Source: Patiria miniata
Taxonomy: Eukaryota > Echinodermata > Asteroidea > Valvatida > Asterinidae
Direction of reading: 5' to 3'
NCBI RefSeq assembly: GCF_015706575.1
Contig: NW_024037051.1
Location: forward strand, 15,411,016 to 15,475,015
Length of the DNA stretch: 64,000 nucleotides
Of this stretch, positions 12,222-23,435 are shown one piece after another (position 1 is the stretch's first letter; every line of letters starts with the position of its first letter). A program made the position numbers and the translations under genes. Under the pieces are notes generated by a model that made no database searches, had not been told where the DNA came from, and saw only the letters and a list, made by a program, of their open reading frames with translations.

Positions 12222-15200
12222 GATGTGAAAAGTGAGATGGACAGAATTTCCCGCACCAACATAGTAGTGTGTACCCCCGGTAGGTTTCTGCAGCACCTGG
12301 ACCAGACGGTCAGCTTGGACTGTTCCAACTTACAGATGCTGGGTGAGTGGGTCTGAGTGCTCATCGATACGGCACCAGATCGATATCTTCTCATATTATC
12401 CTCAAACTGACTGATGTAGATCGACCTGGGCTATATTTCGCTCGTACCCCCCGCCCTGCAAACAGGACGCTGGGATACTCTGATGAATTCACGCTCTGAT
12501 TGGTTGGATTTTGCATGACCTGTGACCTGCGCGTCATCACGGTCATGACTCTGCAAGGTTTTGAAACGGCCGTTTGTTGATAAAAGCGTAATAATGTAGG
12601 AAATTCTGTAAAACTTATCTGTGTTGTAAATTTACAATTCCCATCACTTGCTCAGGCTCCGTTTCGAATCACAAACGGTCGGATTGCATTATGCGATGCT
12701 CAAAATTTTGTCCACATGGTCCGCAATGAAACAGAAATCACATCCGGTATGGAATGCGCGCATTTCTATGGGAAGTTTTTGGATAGCATTTGCGCACATT
12801 GTCTAACTGCGGTCTTGAACAGCTGCAGCCAGATGCTTTATACATAGGTCAAAGGCCACTTCCTTCACAAGATTCTGTGAAGCTTATTAGAGTATCCCTG
12901 CACCCTGTTTGCAGGGTGGGAGGTACGAGCGAAGGGCTATATTCTGCCCTGTGCATGAAGCGCCCTCTTGTGGTGAGAAGACAACCATTTGTGACCAGAA
13001 AGGGGACAGTTAGACAGTATCACAAAGATGAGCCTCTGCATGTACGTACAGCAACGGGGAGAGAGACCTTTGCTACAAAGAAGTGAATAACCTTTTTTTT
13101 TTTAGGGTTTCCAAAATGATCTGATTGTCAAGAAAAATCGATCATTAAATTTAAATAAAGGTCTGCTAATATGTGCAGTTCTTTTGTGAATATTCCAAAA
13201 TGGTAGACCTGTACTACATGTACCGGTAGGGATCAATAGTTTCTGTTTCCCAAAAAAGTCTCTACACATCAAACGTTGCTTCAGTTTTGGATGCAAAGAT
13301 AGAACAGTTTTGAGTCCGTCCAGCGAAACTTAGTGAACTTTAATAATTGAAATGCCGGGCCCGGGTTCAGGGAAGCTCTACATGCAATTAGTAAGTCACG
13401 ATTGCGTGACAAAAGGACTCGAAGGCAGCCATAAGACAAGATTGTCGTAGTTTAGGTTTCTTTCTAATCACAGATACAAATATAGAGTTGTTTCAAGGGT
13501 GCTTGATTTAGAAAAAAATAATGACATTTTGTGTCCTTAATTTGCTGCTCTGGGTTCGAAGTACGTCTTGTAATTTAAGATGAAGACCGAGTTGATAACC
13601 TGTAATTGAGGTTTTTGGGTAGATAAAAGGGCAAGGATGACTTTTGCAAAATGGAATATTGTAAAGACTTTTTTGGGAGATTCTCTGGTTGATTTTTTTT
13701 AAAGAAAAATGGACAAGAAAGATGTCCTTATTTGGCATATTACTGTTACATACTCCCCATTATAGTGTCCAATTAAAATTGCTAAATCTGCTTATTCATA
13801 ATAACCTTTTTTGCATAGCCACATCAGAGTTATGCTAAATCACCAATACCACACTATAGAGGGTGCCATTGAGTATTCTCAGTCAGGAAAAAAAAAATGA
13901 CATCTGCCTGTGCGTACATGTAAAGGCGGCCCTACTCCAACACATTAGAAGAGCTATCTGATGTGGATTTTATTATATGAAAAGCGGTCAAAATTGTCCA
14001 TGGTGGGCATATTGAGTACCCCCCCCCCATTTTGAAAATGGATGCCACGCCTCTAAAAGGGTAGGTTTGTGATGGCTGTACATTAAAAAAAAAAAAGATT
14101 CTCATAAATACATTGTCTGTGTGGAGTTTAATCCGTTTATGAAAGGTAGGCACAACTTTTTTATAGGGGCATCATGACTATCCCCCCCCCATATTACTAT
14201 GGCTGACACGCCCCTAAAAGGGTGCCTTTACTATGGTTCCATGTCTGTTTTTTTTTCTGGTGAATATTACTGTCAGTGGGAATTAGCTACATTCGTTTAT
14301 GAGATGTGGGCACATTTTTCCAATGGTGGGTATAATGAGAACCCCACCCCCTTTTTTCAATATGGCTGCCACGCCCCTAAAAGGGTGTATTCGCGATGGC
14401 TCCACATCTTGAATTTTTTTTTCTCATGAATGCCAATGTCTTTGGAAAGTTCCATTTCTCTGTGAATTTCGGAACGATATTTCCATGGTGAACATAATGA
14501 AAACCCCGCCCCCTGTTTTCCTGATATGGTTGCCACGCCCCTAAAAGGGTGTGTTTGAGATGGCTCCACATCTGGAATTTTTTTCTCATGAACATAAACG
14601 TCTGGGGGACGTTTTATTCGTTCATGAAATATGGGCACAATTTTTCCCAAGGTGGCTTTAAATGGCTGCCACGCCCCCCAAAAGGTGATGGCTTCGAATC
14701 TGGAAAACACTTATAATCTATATAATTATGTCTTTGTGAAGTTTCCTGCTTTTGTGACAAGTGGGAACAACCGTTTTCACTGCGGGCACGACAAGTCCCG
14801 CCCCCTTTTTTAAATGGATGCCACGCCCCTAAAAGGGTAAACTTGCGATGGCTCCACATGTAAAACATTTTCTGGCATGAATATAAACATCTGTGCCAAT
14901 TTTCATGCTTTTATGCAAAAGTGCACAATTTTTTCATATATCCGCTGGACTAAAAGATGCGCCTCTATATGTACATGTACTTACCGGTACAGCAACAGGG
15001 AGAGAGACCTTTGCTACAAAGAAGTGAATAACCTTTTTGGGGAGGTTTCCAAAATGATCTGATTCTTATGAAAAATGGATCAATAAATTTAAATAAAGGC
15101 TAAACTTAGTGAACTTTAATAATTGCACTGCCAGGCCCGGGTTCAGGGGAGTTCTACATGCAATTACATGTAGTAAGTCACGATTGCGTGACAAAAGGAC

Positions 15201-18200
15201 TCGAAGGCAGCCATAAGACAAGATTGTCGTAGTTTAGGTTTCTTTCTAATCACAGATACAAATATAGAGTTGTTTTAAGGGTGCTTGAATTAGAAAAAAA
15301 ATAATGACATTTTGTGTCATTATTTTGCTGCTCTGGGCTCAAAGTACGTCTTTCTTCTAATTTAAGATGAAAACCGAGTTGATAACCTGTAATTGAGGGG
15401 TTTTTTTGGTGGATAAAAGGGCAAGGATGACTTTTGCAAAATGGAACATTGTAAAGACTTTTTTGGAAGATTCTCTGGTTGATTTTTTTTTAAAAGAAAA
15501 GTGGACAAGAAAGATGTCCTTATTTGGCATATTACTGTTACCGTACATACTTTCCATTATAGTGTCCAATTAAAATTGCTAAATCTGCTTATTCATACTA
15601 TAGTAACTTTTTTTTGCATAGCCACGTCAGAGCCATACTAATCACCAATACTACACTATAGAGGGCGCCATTGAGTGTTCTCAGTCAGGAAAAAAAATGA
15701 ACATTTATCTGTGCGTACATGTGAAAAGAACTTTGGCAATTTATTTTAAAAAAAAATATTAAGAAGAAAGCATTTGTGTTTATACTCTGATGAGACTGGT
15801 TGAATTTTCTGTATTGCTGTATTGAAGAATTCTTGGCTGCTCTCCCCAACCCGAGGTTCGATTTTCGATCACGCCCTGAACCCTAAAACTCATTTGTTTT
15901 TTATTTTCTTGGGGGGGGGGGGGGAACCATTCTTAATTTTCCAAAATCCAAAGATATATGCAAGAACAAAATGGCATATTCTCTTCATCAAACCTTAAAG
16001 GGGCATCAAGCCCCATGTGAAAAAACATCCTTCAAATCTTCCGAAATTTCTAAGTGGATATTTAAAAATCAAGGTGCATTAGAGTAATGTGCTCCCTTAA
16101 ACATCGAAGTGCAATTTAATTTCAATTCAGTTATCTCCAGTATGATTGGTATCTATTTTGTGTGATTTTTCCCCTCAGTTTTGGATGAGGCTGACCGCAT
16201 CTTGGATCTCGGCTTTGAGAAAACCATGAACGCCATCTTGGAGAATCTTCCCACAGAACGACAGACGATGCTCTTCTCTGCAACTCAGACCAAGTAAGTT
16301 GAAAGGCAATTGCTTTAACTGTGATAAACCTGCCATACCCGTATCATTTATGATTGCAATTACTGTACATACATATGCTCACATGTTTGCCATGATTACT
16401 AACAATATTTAACCCTAACCTCCTCAATCCTCCAAAATCCTCCAGGCGATTTTGGAGGGTTGAGGATGAATGGTGTTTGAGAAACACGAGGATTTTGGAG
16501 GAGTGAGGATGAATGGTGTTGAAGCACATGAGGATTTTGGAGGATTGAGGATGAATGGTGTTTGAAGAAGAGGAGGATTTGGGAGGATTGAGGATGAATG
16601 CATTTTGAGAGGCAGGACTGTCTGATGATTTTAAAAGAATTGAGGCGCTGGGTATCTCTTTATTTGAACAAAAGTTCGACCTTTTGGAGGATTTTGGAGT
16701 GTTGAGGACGGTTCGTAGCAATTCAAACTCTCCTTTTCCCTCATAGACATCCCTCTGCTTTTTAACTTAAAATGTGTCTCCCTTTTGGATTTTTTTCCCC
16801 AGAATTATTACATTTTCTTATAATGAAACCACTCAAATTCCATTCTAGAAGTTATTTCACAAGTTGACAAACACATGTTTAACACAATTGAACAAATCCA
16901 AGTTTGCACATGGTTCTATTTAACTTGCGTGTTTATTTTCATGTTAGATCTGTGCGGGATCTTGCCAGACTCAGCTTGAAGGACCCCAAGTATGTGGCAG
17001 TCCATCAGCATCATGAGTACAGCACGCCAGCTCAGCTGGAACAGGTTAGATCTTAGAAAATAAAGAACACGAGATATGTCTTATATTTTCTTTTCCAAAT
17101 TTTCTATTTTTACTTGTGAATCAATTGACTGTATTGTGTAATTTTTCAAAGATGACAGTGTAGAACTTCCTTAAAATTAAACGTTGCCTGTTGGCATCAA
17201 TCAATAAACTGGAAATAAAACCAAGGCTTTTGACTGCAGAAAGACTGGATAATTAGGATCTACCCACTGCACACCACACGTTGGCCATGACAGGTACGCT
17301 TCTCCACAGCATGGTTTAGTTGCGCGCATCGTACGAAAGTACACTCTTGTTTGATTTTTGTTTGACATTAATCAGTGCTGTTATTGCAAATTATCTTTGG
17401 GTGGGGTTTAATGGATTGGTCATATAACGGTTTGTAATCTGAAATTCCAGTATGATGCTATGGAACCTATACATTGTTATTTTGTGTTGCTGCAGAGCTA
17501 TATCGTTTGTGATCTGGACCAGAAAATGGACCTTCTGTATTCCTTCATCCGTAACCACACCAAGCAGAAGATTCTTGTCTTCATGGCTAGCTGCAAACAG
17601 GTACCAGTCTATATCAATCTACCCTGAAATTCAACAAAACCAAACACTTGGTTTTGCAGTACTCACAGGTACACAATCCTGCTGGGGTGATGGGCAATTG
17701 TAGTAAAGTGTCTTGCCAAAGAACACAAATGTTTCCATCTGGGTTTAAACCCTTGTTTGAACGCTTTAACCGCTGGACCATGACACTCCTCAAATAAGTG
17801 TTATAAATTAGGCAATGTCTCAGAAGTTGGAACACTTCGAAAATCGCAACATAAGAACACTCCTCAAATAAGTGTTGCAAATAAGGCAACGTGTCAGCAG
17901 TTGGAACACTTAGAAAATCGCAACATAAGAACACTCCTCAAATAAGTGTTACAAATTAGGCAACGTCTCAGCAGTTGGAACACTTGCAACATTAGAAATT
18001 GCAACATTAGAACTGCTTTAGATTTGAAAAATTATGAGAGATACCCTTATCAACATAGTAGTGTGTCTTTATGGTTATTTTTTTCATTCCGATCGGTTTT
18101 CTATCTCCTACAGGTGAAGTACACATTTGAGGTCTTCTGTGCCCTGCATCCCGGTATCACCATCATGGCCCTCTATGGGACACTCCATCAGCTACGTAGA

Positions 18201-21200
18201 GTGGCCATCTATAATGAGTTCTGCCAGAGGGACAATGCCGTGCTGTTTGCCACAGACATCGCTGCTAGGGGACTGGGTGAGTTCTGCTGAAACATAGGAG
18301 TTCAGAAGGATTTTATTTTTCAAAATATTAGGAGTTGAAGGGAAAATATGTAGCATGGTTAGTCCTAAGGAAAGTCTTGTTAAAGTATGAACTGACAAAT
18401 GAAGCTGTGTCTAAGTGGAATCGAACCAGGGCAATTAGAAGTGGAAGGTCGGGCACTACCCGCTGTGGTAACCTGCCTAGCCATGGGGTTAAAACTGGGA
18501 GAGTAGTGCTACTTTATAGAACCCTGACTTGCTAGGTATATTTATTAGAGGAAGCAGGGAAATTCCATGCAAAATCTGACATTTTGTCGTTCTGTAACGG
18601 TAACTAACCTCATTATTATTTGTAACGCGTAAACAATTTTTTTTTTCAAAAGATGTAAGTTGAAATAAAAGGTACTACGTTTTATTCTCACTTTCATTTT
18701 TTGAAAAGAAAAAAAGACATCTTTTCGTTTACGAGTTACGAATCACACTGAGGACTAGGACTAGGGAAGTTTAGGACTAGGGTAACTGAACTTCAGCAAA
18801 GAATCATTATTAATACTGAACACATTCTGTGAAAAGATTTTGTGTCTTCAACGGTTGTTAAATGTTTCAGCAGTCCAAATTTCTCGAAGACTTTTGACAG
18901 CTTTAGCTTCCTTTTTTTATCCAATGGACAGATTTCCCAGCAGTCAATTGGGTTCTGCAGCTGGATTGTCCTGAGGATGCCAGCACCTACATCCATCGCG
19001 TCGGCCGGACGGCAAGGTATGAGCAGGGAGGCGAGTCCCTGCTCATCTTACTGCCCTCAGAGGAGGAGGAAATGGCGAAACAGCTGGAGGAACGAAAGAT
19101 ACCCATCCAGAAGATCAAGTAAGTGTATGATTGGAGTGAGGCTGAGTTGGGCCAAGAGTGGGCTGAGATGATTAAGGCTGAGGAACAAGAAGTAGGATAC
19201 AATGGTCTAAGAAGGCTTGTGGTTTGGTCTGTCAAAACCACATTCTTACGTTGTTCTCTTAGCATCTTTCCAGATGAAGGGATGAAAATTATCTGAAGCA
19301 AGATTTTAACCCGTGACCTTCAAATCACTGTGTCGTATTCCAAAAATTGCAGTTTTCAAAGCCTGCTATACATAATTCCTTTGTTTGACTGATAAATGGT
19401 AGTTACACCTATTTTATTCCTTCTAGAATTCAGTTTTGTAATGATATCAAATTGTAGTATATCATCCTTAAAGTTTTTTGATGATTTTCTTGTTTTGTTT
19501 TGTTTTCCATAAAAAGTGATATCAGTATTAAAATTGTAATTATGATTTGTGGATAATGCTGTTTTTCTGTAATAAAGCAAAATTGTAGTATATCATCCTT
19601 AAAGCTGAGAAGTTTTTGATGATTTTCTTGGTTTTTTTATCATAAAAAAAGATATCAGTATTAAAATTTTAATAGGGTTTGTGGAGAATATGGTTTTTCT
19701 CCAATAAAGCAAAATAAATTGTAGATTGGTGGCTCGCTGTATTAAGTTGTTGGATTTCATGCGTGAGTTTATTTCAATTTGTCTAAATCTTGGAAAGGAT
19801 TACAGTTTTTTTGTTTTTGTTTTGCCTTTCACAGTGTCAATCCCAATCGTAAGCTGAGCATACAGAAGAAGCTAATGTCCCTGTGCGCCGGCAGTTATGA
19901 GCTGAAGCAATCTGCCCAGCGATGCTTCATCAACTACGTCAAGTCAGTCTACCTCATGAAGGACAAGAAAGTCTTTGATGTCAACCAACTCCCGCTAGAG
20001 AAATACTCCTTGTAAGTAGGCTGATGTTCGGAAAGCCGTTGGATAGGTGGTGGGATGGGTTTGGATTTGAAGCTGGGCTTCAACATTTTTATTCCACAAT
20101 TTTCATGAAACTACATAAAAACAAAAGACGAGATTGTTCCAGAATAGGGTTAAAAGTAAAAGTGCAATTCTGTGTAGATTTGATAAGTTCACATGAAAAA
20201 ATTATTGAATTTGAGGCTTCAGACTAAACTTTGTTATCCAGTCGGCCATGTTTGTCTTGTACCCAGAGGTCTACACAGTGATTAAATTATTAATGCCATA
20301 AATCAGGAAGGCACCAGTCTATTGTCAGGTTTGTGCTTTATCTTCAGTTCCTTGGGTCTTGCCATCCCTCCACGGGTCAGGTTCCTCCAGCGGGCCAACA
20401 AGAGGAAAGAGGAACAAGAGATGCTGAAGAAACGGAAGAACTCTAAGAAAGATGAGAGTGAAGACCCCGAGTCTGCTAACAAGAAGACAGGTACAGGGAC
20501 AGAATTGCTAGAAAGGGAAATAGTTTTTACATATTGACTGGCAATGAGGTCACTAGTGCACATCTATGTACCCTGAGGGACTGTGGGTGGCAGAATATAA
20601 GAAATTGTCTCTCATGGTAACTATGACCTAAGGGGGTAAAGGGGGTGCACTGATGTACTGGAGGTCAATACTCCCTTCAATAACTTCTTGTTCAGCTGAA
20701 AATGAAATAATTGTGAACTTGATCTGTTTCTTCTTGTGTTTAATGTGATAAAAGAAGTTAACAGCCATTTTGTTGATCCTCACTAGTGCTTAAGCAGCAC
20801 CGGAGAGGACCAGACTTAGTAATGGAAGAGGAGGAGCAAAATGAGAAAGACGAGGGACTAGACGCCCTGGTGGCCAAGCTGAGATCCACCGCGCCGAACC
20901 GGACCAAGGGAGGAGGTACCATCAAGCTGAGACAAAGACAAGAAGAGGAGAGGTTGGAGGAGGAAGAAATCAAGAGGATGAAAGAAATTCAGGAGGATGC
21001 TCAGAAAAATGCAGACGATGATGATGATAGTGATGCCGAGGATGTTGGTAAAAAGGTTCCATCATCAAGTGACAAAGTTGCCATTTCAAGAACACAGAGA
21101 GTAACATCAGAGAGCAAAGCGAGAACTCTCGATAAGCCAAGCAGTGCATCCAGCAAAAAGAAATTTGGAAAAGAAGGCAAATCTGAAAAACCTCAGAAGA

Positions 21201-23041
21201 TATCAAAGTCTGATGACGAATCGGAATCAAGCTCCGAGGAAGACTCTGAAATTGAGTCACAAAAGCCAGGAGAGACGGGTTTCCAAGGAGATGATGACGA
21301 GGAAGGTGAAGATTTCCTGGTTGTCAAGAAGAAGGATGTCTTTGGTATTGCTCTGGAAAAACAGGTGAGTCTACTTCGTGTCTAACAACTTGTGTCGCTT
21401 GATTGCGTCAATTCAGATACCTAATCGTTACTCAAATTGTTCCACTTACGGTGTACAACCATAATTAAATGTTTCTGCCATCTTTAATTTACACGTTTTC
21501 CAGAACATTGAGAAGATAAATGAAGTCATTTACCAGAACTTACAGATACGGCCATTTTTCTAAACAGTACTCAGTTACACTTTTGTTTAGAATCTTTTGA
21601 CTTGAAGTTTTGTTTTATCTTCTGGCAGAAACAAAGGGACCCTACAACAGAAACGATAGAGGGCGCCAAGCACGTTGGAAAATCTAAGAAGCCACCAAGT
21701 AAGGTTGCCATGGCGAAGAAGCTTCGCCGCATGAACATTGCCGTCAATACTAAGAAGGTCTTTGATGAGGAAGGAGAGGTACGAATCAAATAATTTGTTT
21801 CATCTTTCCTGTCAGAATTGTTCACGTAAATTTTCAGGTTTCCAAACTAGACAAAAATCTAAGCTTTATTGTTCAGAACTAACATTTACACAAAAGTGAT
21901 TATCACATTTTGTTCATCAATTCAATCAAAGACTCAAATCAGTTATATTCAAATTCTTGACAATTTGTTTTTTGAAAATCTTGGTTTTTTTAACTTCTAG
22001 GTTGCAAAGCAGTGGCCTCCAGTCCAGCAGACTGCAGTGCCTGGTGATGATGAGACACTGGAGGGCGGTATTGATATCGAGAAGGCCAAGGTGTGGATGA
22101 GAGAGGAGGACCAGCATGATAAGCAGGCCTTCCGAGAGCGCATCAGGGCCAAGCATAAGGTAGGGCAGTCACAGGCCAAGCAGGATACTAGGCACAGTGC
22201 TGTAGGTGATAGTTAAGGGAACCTAATGATCCCTGGATTTTTCACTGCTCAGTCTGGATTGTATTTGAGCAATGAGATATAGTCCCAAGTTTTGTCTGCC
22301 CCCCCCCCCCCCAAAAAAAATTGTTTTTAGAAATTAGAAATATGTGAAATTTAACAAAATACAAACAAATTAAGAGTTTCTCATATGGAAGTATGCAGAG
22401 GAAACAAGTCCGTTCTCGTTTTGGTCAAACGATAATTTCATGACCTTTTAATTATGCCTTTTCAATACAGGCTGAAAGACTGAAAGCAAAGGAAGAACGC
22501 AGGAAACTTTCAAGGAGAAAGAAAGCAGAAGACTCAGAAGATGTAAGTTCCTTGATCGTAAATTGGAGAAAAAAGAAAAAAAAGTTTCATTTTGTCTTCG
22601 CCTAATCTGTAATTGGTCCCAGATCTCCGATTGGCTAAGATTAAACAGCTACGCTTTTTGGTTTTTTGACAGGATGAGGATGTAGGTGCAGAACTTGGCC
22701 TTGGTGACGACTATGTGCCCTTTGACCCTGACACCCTCCCCGACCCTGACAAATATGCAAATGAGGACAGCGGAGCCGACAACGAAGAAGAAACACCAAA
22801 GAAAGTTTCAAAAAAGAAAAAGACGAAGCGGAAAGAAAATGCTGAGGAAACGCCCAAGAAAAGAAAAGCAAAGTTGGATGAGGTGAGAGGAGATAAGTCA
22901 ACCACAAAGAAGAAAAGAAAAATGGTTGGGAAGGGGGAGGGACTTGGGGAAAGGGAGGAGGGGGCATCAGTGGATACAGGATTGACGTTACAAGATGATG
23001 AAGAGCTGGCACTGCATATCCTATCCAGGGGCCAGTTTTGA
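12222..23041 (+). CDS. DDX10: DDX10, DEAD-box RNA helicase (3' 13 exons; 5' part outside the window)
   Basis: This is the orthologue of DDX10 (yeast Dbp4), a nucleolar ATP-dependent RNA helicase of small-subunit rRNA processing. Coding exons: 12222-12342, 16179-16293, 16948-17044, 17496-17600, 18114-18276, 18932-19118, 19835-20011, 20348-20490, 20787-21364, 21629-21778, 22001-22159, 22471-22542, 22673-23041. All junctions are GT-AG and phases agree, giving 811 residues to a TGA. Motifs seen: Ib (CTPGR), II (LDEADR), III (FSATQT), V ([15 protein letters not shown]) and VI (HRVGRTAR). The DDX10-specific region follows: [17 protein letters not shown], then [14 protein letters not shown], a long Lys/Glu-rich tail, [12 protein letters not shown], and a C-terminal [17 protein letters not shown] close to the human end. 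Motifs Q, I (Walker A) and Ia must lie before position 1 or be unrecognised; about 200 residues are missing compared with human DDX10. Confidence 0.96.
12437..12933. mobile_element. 497-bp Mutator-like MITE
   Basis: The 9-bp direct repeat GGGCTATAT at 12428-12436 and 12934-12942 flanks inverted ends that start TTCGCTCGTACC and finish GGTACGAGCGAA. The inverted similarity continues about 55 bp inward (CCCTGCAAACAGG and GGGATACTCT words). A 9-bp target duplication with long terminal repeats suggests a Mutator-like element. It lies in the intron just after the exon carrying DDX10 motif Ib. Confidence 0.7.
13026..13922 (+). repeat. Long direct repeat, left copy
   Basis: This copy matches 14955-15723 at roughly 90 per cent or better by eye, from AGATGAGCCTCTGCATGTAC to GTGCGTACATGT. 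It holds about 166 extra bases (about 13161-13326) absent from the right copy. It is non-coding, within a DDX10 intron, and forms one flank of the satellite array at 13925-14880. Confidence 0.85.
13925..14880. repeat. Six-copy satellite, unit about 160 bp
   Basis: The anchor CCACGCCCCTAAAAGGGT (with variants) falls at 14045, 14206, 14369, 14533, 14669 and 14821, giving spacings of 161, 163, 164, 136 and 152. Each unit also holds a run of C, a GATGGCTCCACATCT-like stretch, a CTCATGAA word and TTTATGAAA. Long minus-strand ORFs here are by-products of the repeat. Confidence 0.9.
14955..15723 (+). repeat. Long direct repeat, right copy
   Basis: This is the partner of 13026-13922. It includes the shared string ACGATTGCGTGACAAAAGGA and the end CTATAGAGGGCGCCATTGAG. 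Same orientation, non-coding. Confidence 0.85.
16420..16610. repeat. 43-bp minisatellite in a DDX10 intron
   Basis: The word GAGGATGAATGGTGTT begins at 16462, 16505 and 16547, and a diverged form at 16590, giving a period of 42-43 bp. It is preceded by a small hairpin (CCTCAATCCTCCAAAATC against GATTTTGGAGGGTTGAGG). The minus-strand ORF across it is a repeat artefact. Confidence 0.85.
17640..17790 (-). mobile_element. tRNA-derived SINE fragment
   Basis: On the minus strand, a tRNA-like head (GGTCCAGCGGTTAAAGCG, then GGTTTAAACCC as B box) leads into TTTGGCAAGACACTTTAC and ATTGCCCATCACC. That body resembles a segment widespread in metazoan SINEs. It lies 40 bp after the DDX10 exon ending at 17600. 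Confidence 0.55.
17784..18000 (+). repeat. 74-bp tandem repeat, about three copies
   Basis: CACTCCTCAAATAAGTGTT starts at 17784, 17858 and 17932, giving a period of 74. Units also share TTGGAACACTT and AATCGCAACAT. The array fills much of the 513-bp DDX10 intron 17601-18113 and ends about 110 bp before the next acceptor. Confidence 0.9.
18415..18490 (-). repeat. tRNA-like fragment
   Basis: On the minus strand there is a good B box (GGTTCGATTCC) after a weak A box and paired GGGTAGTGCCC-like words. It is too degenerate for a tRNA gene and is probably another SINE head. Confidence 0.35.
19450..19708 (+). repeat. 131-bp tandem duplication in a DDX10 intron
   Basis: The unit starting ATTGTAGTATATCATCCTTA at 19451 is repeated at 19582, and both copies end in TTTTTCTGTAATAAAGC-like sequence. 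The two diverge mainly by small indels. Non-coding. Confidence 0.85.
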
Positions 23042-23429
23042 AAGCTAGAAAATATCACTTGTTAGGAATTCCGAAAAACTAACATAAAAAAACAATGAAA
23101 GCCACAGCCATCTTTCAGAACCACGGAAAAAACGTCCCTTTGAAAAATAATTGTCTTAGTAAGGGTGGCTTTGATAACATGCATCACATGTCCATCGCAA
23201 TATACCCAATCTCACCTCTTAATAATTTGCCGACACCCTTCCAAACCGTCTGTCATTAGGAGTGTTCGCATTGTGTTTCAAAGCACAAAACTCTACTCAA
23301 CTTGTGCCAAGCCTGTACATGTTCGTATTTTTTACCGTGGCCAGTCCGGCAATCTGGAACATTTTATTACTTTCATTAGAATTTACAAGTTTCACACAAC
23401 TGACATAATGGCTTAATAATTTTGAATTG

Positions 23430-23435
23430 AATAAA
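23430..23435 (+). terminator. DDX10: DDX10 polyadenylation signal
   Basis: The first AATAAA after the DDX10 stop lies 389 bp downstream, giving a 3' UTR of about 0.4 kb if used. Confidence 0.6.

Noticed and set aside
14357-14868. Overlapping minus-strand ORFs of 72-117 codons
   Set aside because: They run through the 160-bp satellite and owe their length to its repeated units; no recognisable domain.
13026-15723. LTR-retrotransposon with the direct repeats as LTRs
   Set aside because: No primer-binding site, polypurine tract, coding interior or clean target duplication; the interior is a satellite.
15787-15800. CTGATGAGA as another hammerhead core
   Set aside because: No stem II pairing and no GAAA follows.
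16344-16721. 125-codon minus-strand ORF with Ser/Pro repeats
   Set aside because: Direct translation of the 43-bp minisatellite.
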